This document shows positions 63,167-64,000 of a stretch of 64,000 bases of DNA, piece after piece. The DNA is taken from NCBI GenBank assembly GCA_963576565.1, contig OY755042.1, positions 16,095,272-16,159,271 of the forward strand, given 5' to 3'. Under the pieces are notes generated by a model. That model did not search any database. It had not been told where the DNA came from and saw only the letters and a list, made by a program, of their open reading frames with translations. Origin of the DNA: Aspidapion aeneum. Lineage: Eukaryota; Arthropoda; Insecta; Coleoptera; Brentidae. Within the stretch, counting starts at the first letter, position 1, and every line of letters begins with the position of its first letter. Made by a program: the position numbers and the translations under genes.

Positions 63167-64000
63167 GTTTAAGCTACTATTTCTAATCGTTTACACTGGC
63201 AGAGGCGGACTCCTGCACGGTTGTCGTCACGAATTTGTACATTTCTAATCATGTGGCGTACCAGCGTTCATGTTGTTGTCAGCACGTGCGTATTGCAATG
63301 TTTTAGAAAAGTTTTAGGTTATATTTACAGAAAATATTTGTGGAAGTTTTTGCAATATTTTTGATTAAAAATGGAAAACTTATTGGCGAATAATATAAAT
63401 CACCAATTCTTTCTACATTGTGTGTGTCTGCAGTTATAAGCCTCTTTATGACAAAAGTGACAAGATATGTAAACAATGGTATTGCGCATGTCTGGTATGT
63501 AGCACGGGTTTGGTTCGGTTCGGCTTGCAAAGACGTCGGACCGTGCTGGCATGTGTGTTGGTAATATATGGTTACATTGATTCCCATGCGTGTTGTGTTT
63601 GCACTCTGGCAGCGCACACGATCAGAAATGCATCTTTATCTAACGCACGTTAAAATTAATATGTTAGAAACTTCACGTTCTAAAATATCAGCGGAAAAAT
63701 ATTTAACTAACGAAATTTGGATATTTTATTCTCGTAACCATACTTTTCTGTTTTCTTTTATATTTTTGAAGGTCTTGATTTTTTTGCGTAAACGAGGAAA
63801 AAAAACGAAAACAAGGGCCCAGTTTTACATCAAACGATGTAAATTTAGTAATATACATCACCCCGCTACAAAATAATTCTTGAAAACACTTAAAGTAATA
63901 AAGTTAATAATAAGCTGAAAGAGGCTGCTGTGAATACTGATGGGCAATGGCTTCAGAAACTCTTACAATTGTTTTAAATACAGTGGCAGTATCCACTCCT
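63167..64000. other. Right end: probable stan intron; possible unconfirmed exon at the edge
   Basis: No recognised domain. At 63907-64000 the minus strand is open to the edge (GVDTATVFKTIVRVSEAIAH) with a possible donor GTAAGAG near 63966; it resembles no part of stan known to me, and the plus strand is open too. Left undecided. Confidence 0.25.

Noticed and set aside
63303..63876. Frames of 104, 77 and 102 codons near the right end
   Set aside because: Overlap each other on both strands, no domain, no splice-compatible link with the stan chain.

Overview
The window is AT-rich animal nuclear DNA with spliced genes, GT-AG introns and a heavy load of transposable elements. The gene content (an insect-type flamingo receptor and a secreted insect/crustacean-type nuclease) and the LINE, BEL/Pao, mariner-like and Penelope families point to an insect, perhaps a beetle. 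The species cannot be fixed from sequence alone.

Two host genes are supported. (1) On the minus strand, ten exons of flamingo/starry night (stan; vertebrate CELSR), a planar-cell-polarity adhesion GPCR, run from 62713 down to the left edge. They encode the hormone-receptor domain, the GAIN domain, the GPS autoproteolysis site and TM1 to TM6/7; all nine junctions keep the reading frame. The cadherin/EGF/LamG part lies to the right of the window, and the end of TM7 plus the tail lie to the left. The GPS exon (46047-46191) is easy to miss because a plus-strand open frame runs across it. (2) On the plus strand, a complete five-exon gene (11240-26208, 431 aa) for a secreted DNA/RNA non-specific endonuclease lies entirely inside one 29.7-kb stan intron. 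It has its own TATA box and poly(A) signal.

The rest is intron filled with repeats. 2.3-11 kb: foldback elements, short tandem arrays and two members of a hairpin-plus-minisatellite family (Y). 12.7-35 kb: nine-copy family X (hairpin ends, CAGA microsatellite, no target-site duplication; probably a Helitron/Helentron-type non-autonomous element; the ninth copy is at 49 kb), LINE fragments, a 580-bp tandem repeat and more foldbacks. 36.6-46.0 kb: a three-layer nest in which a BEL/Pao fragment is split by a mariner-like transposon, itself split by an inverted pair of Penelope elements; one Penelope copy has an intact 825-codon frame. 46.57-51.65 kb: a tandem duplication of a 2.2-kb segment. Each unit carries a 967-bp array with three hammerhead-ribozyme motifs, flanked by 11-bp direct repeats, plus a tRNA-derived SINE and a Penelope end fragment. 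53-56.3 kb: a near full-length LINE. The right end holds stan introns with further foldbacks.

The most interesting set is the hammerhead-bearing retrozyme-like arrays beside a coding-intact Penelope element. Both insertions have 11-12-bp target-site duplications and inverted-repeat architecture, suggesting that Penelope machinery mobilised the non-coding ribozyme unit. All annotation is by reading the sequence; no database search was run.
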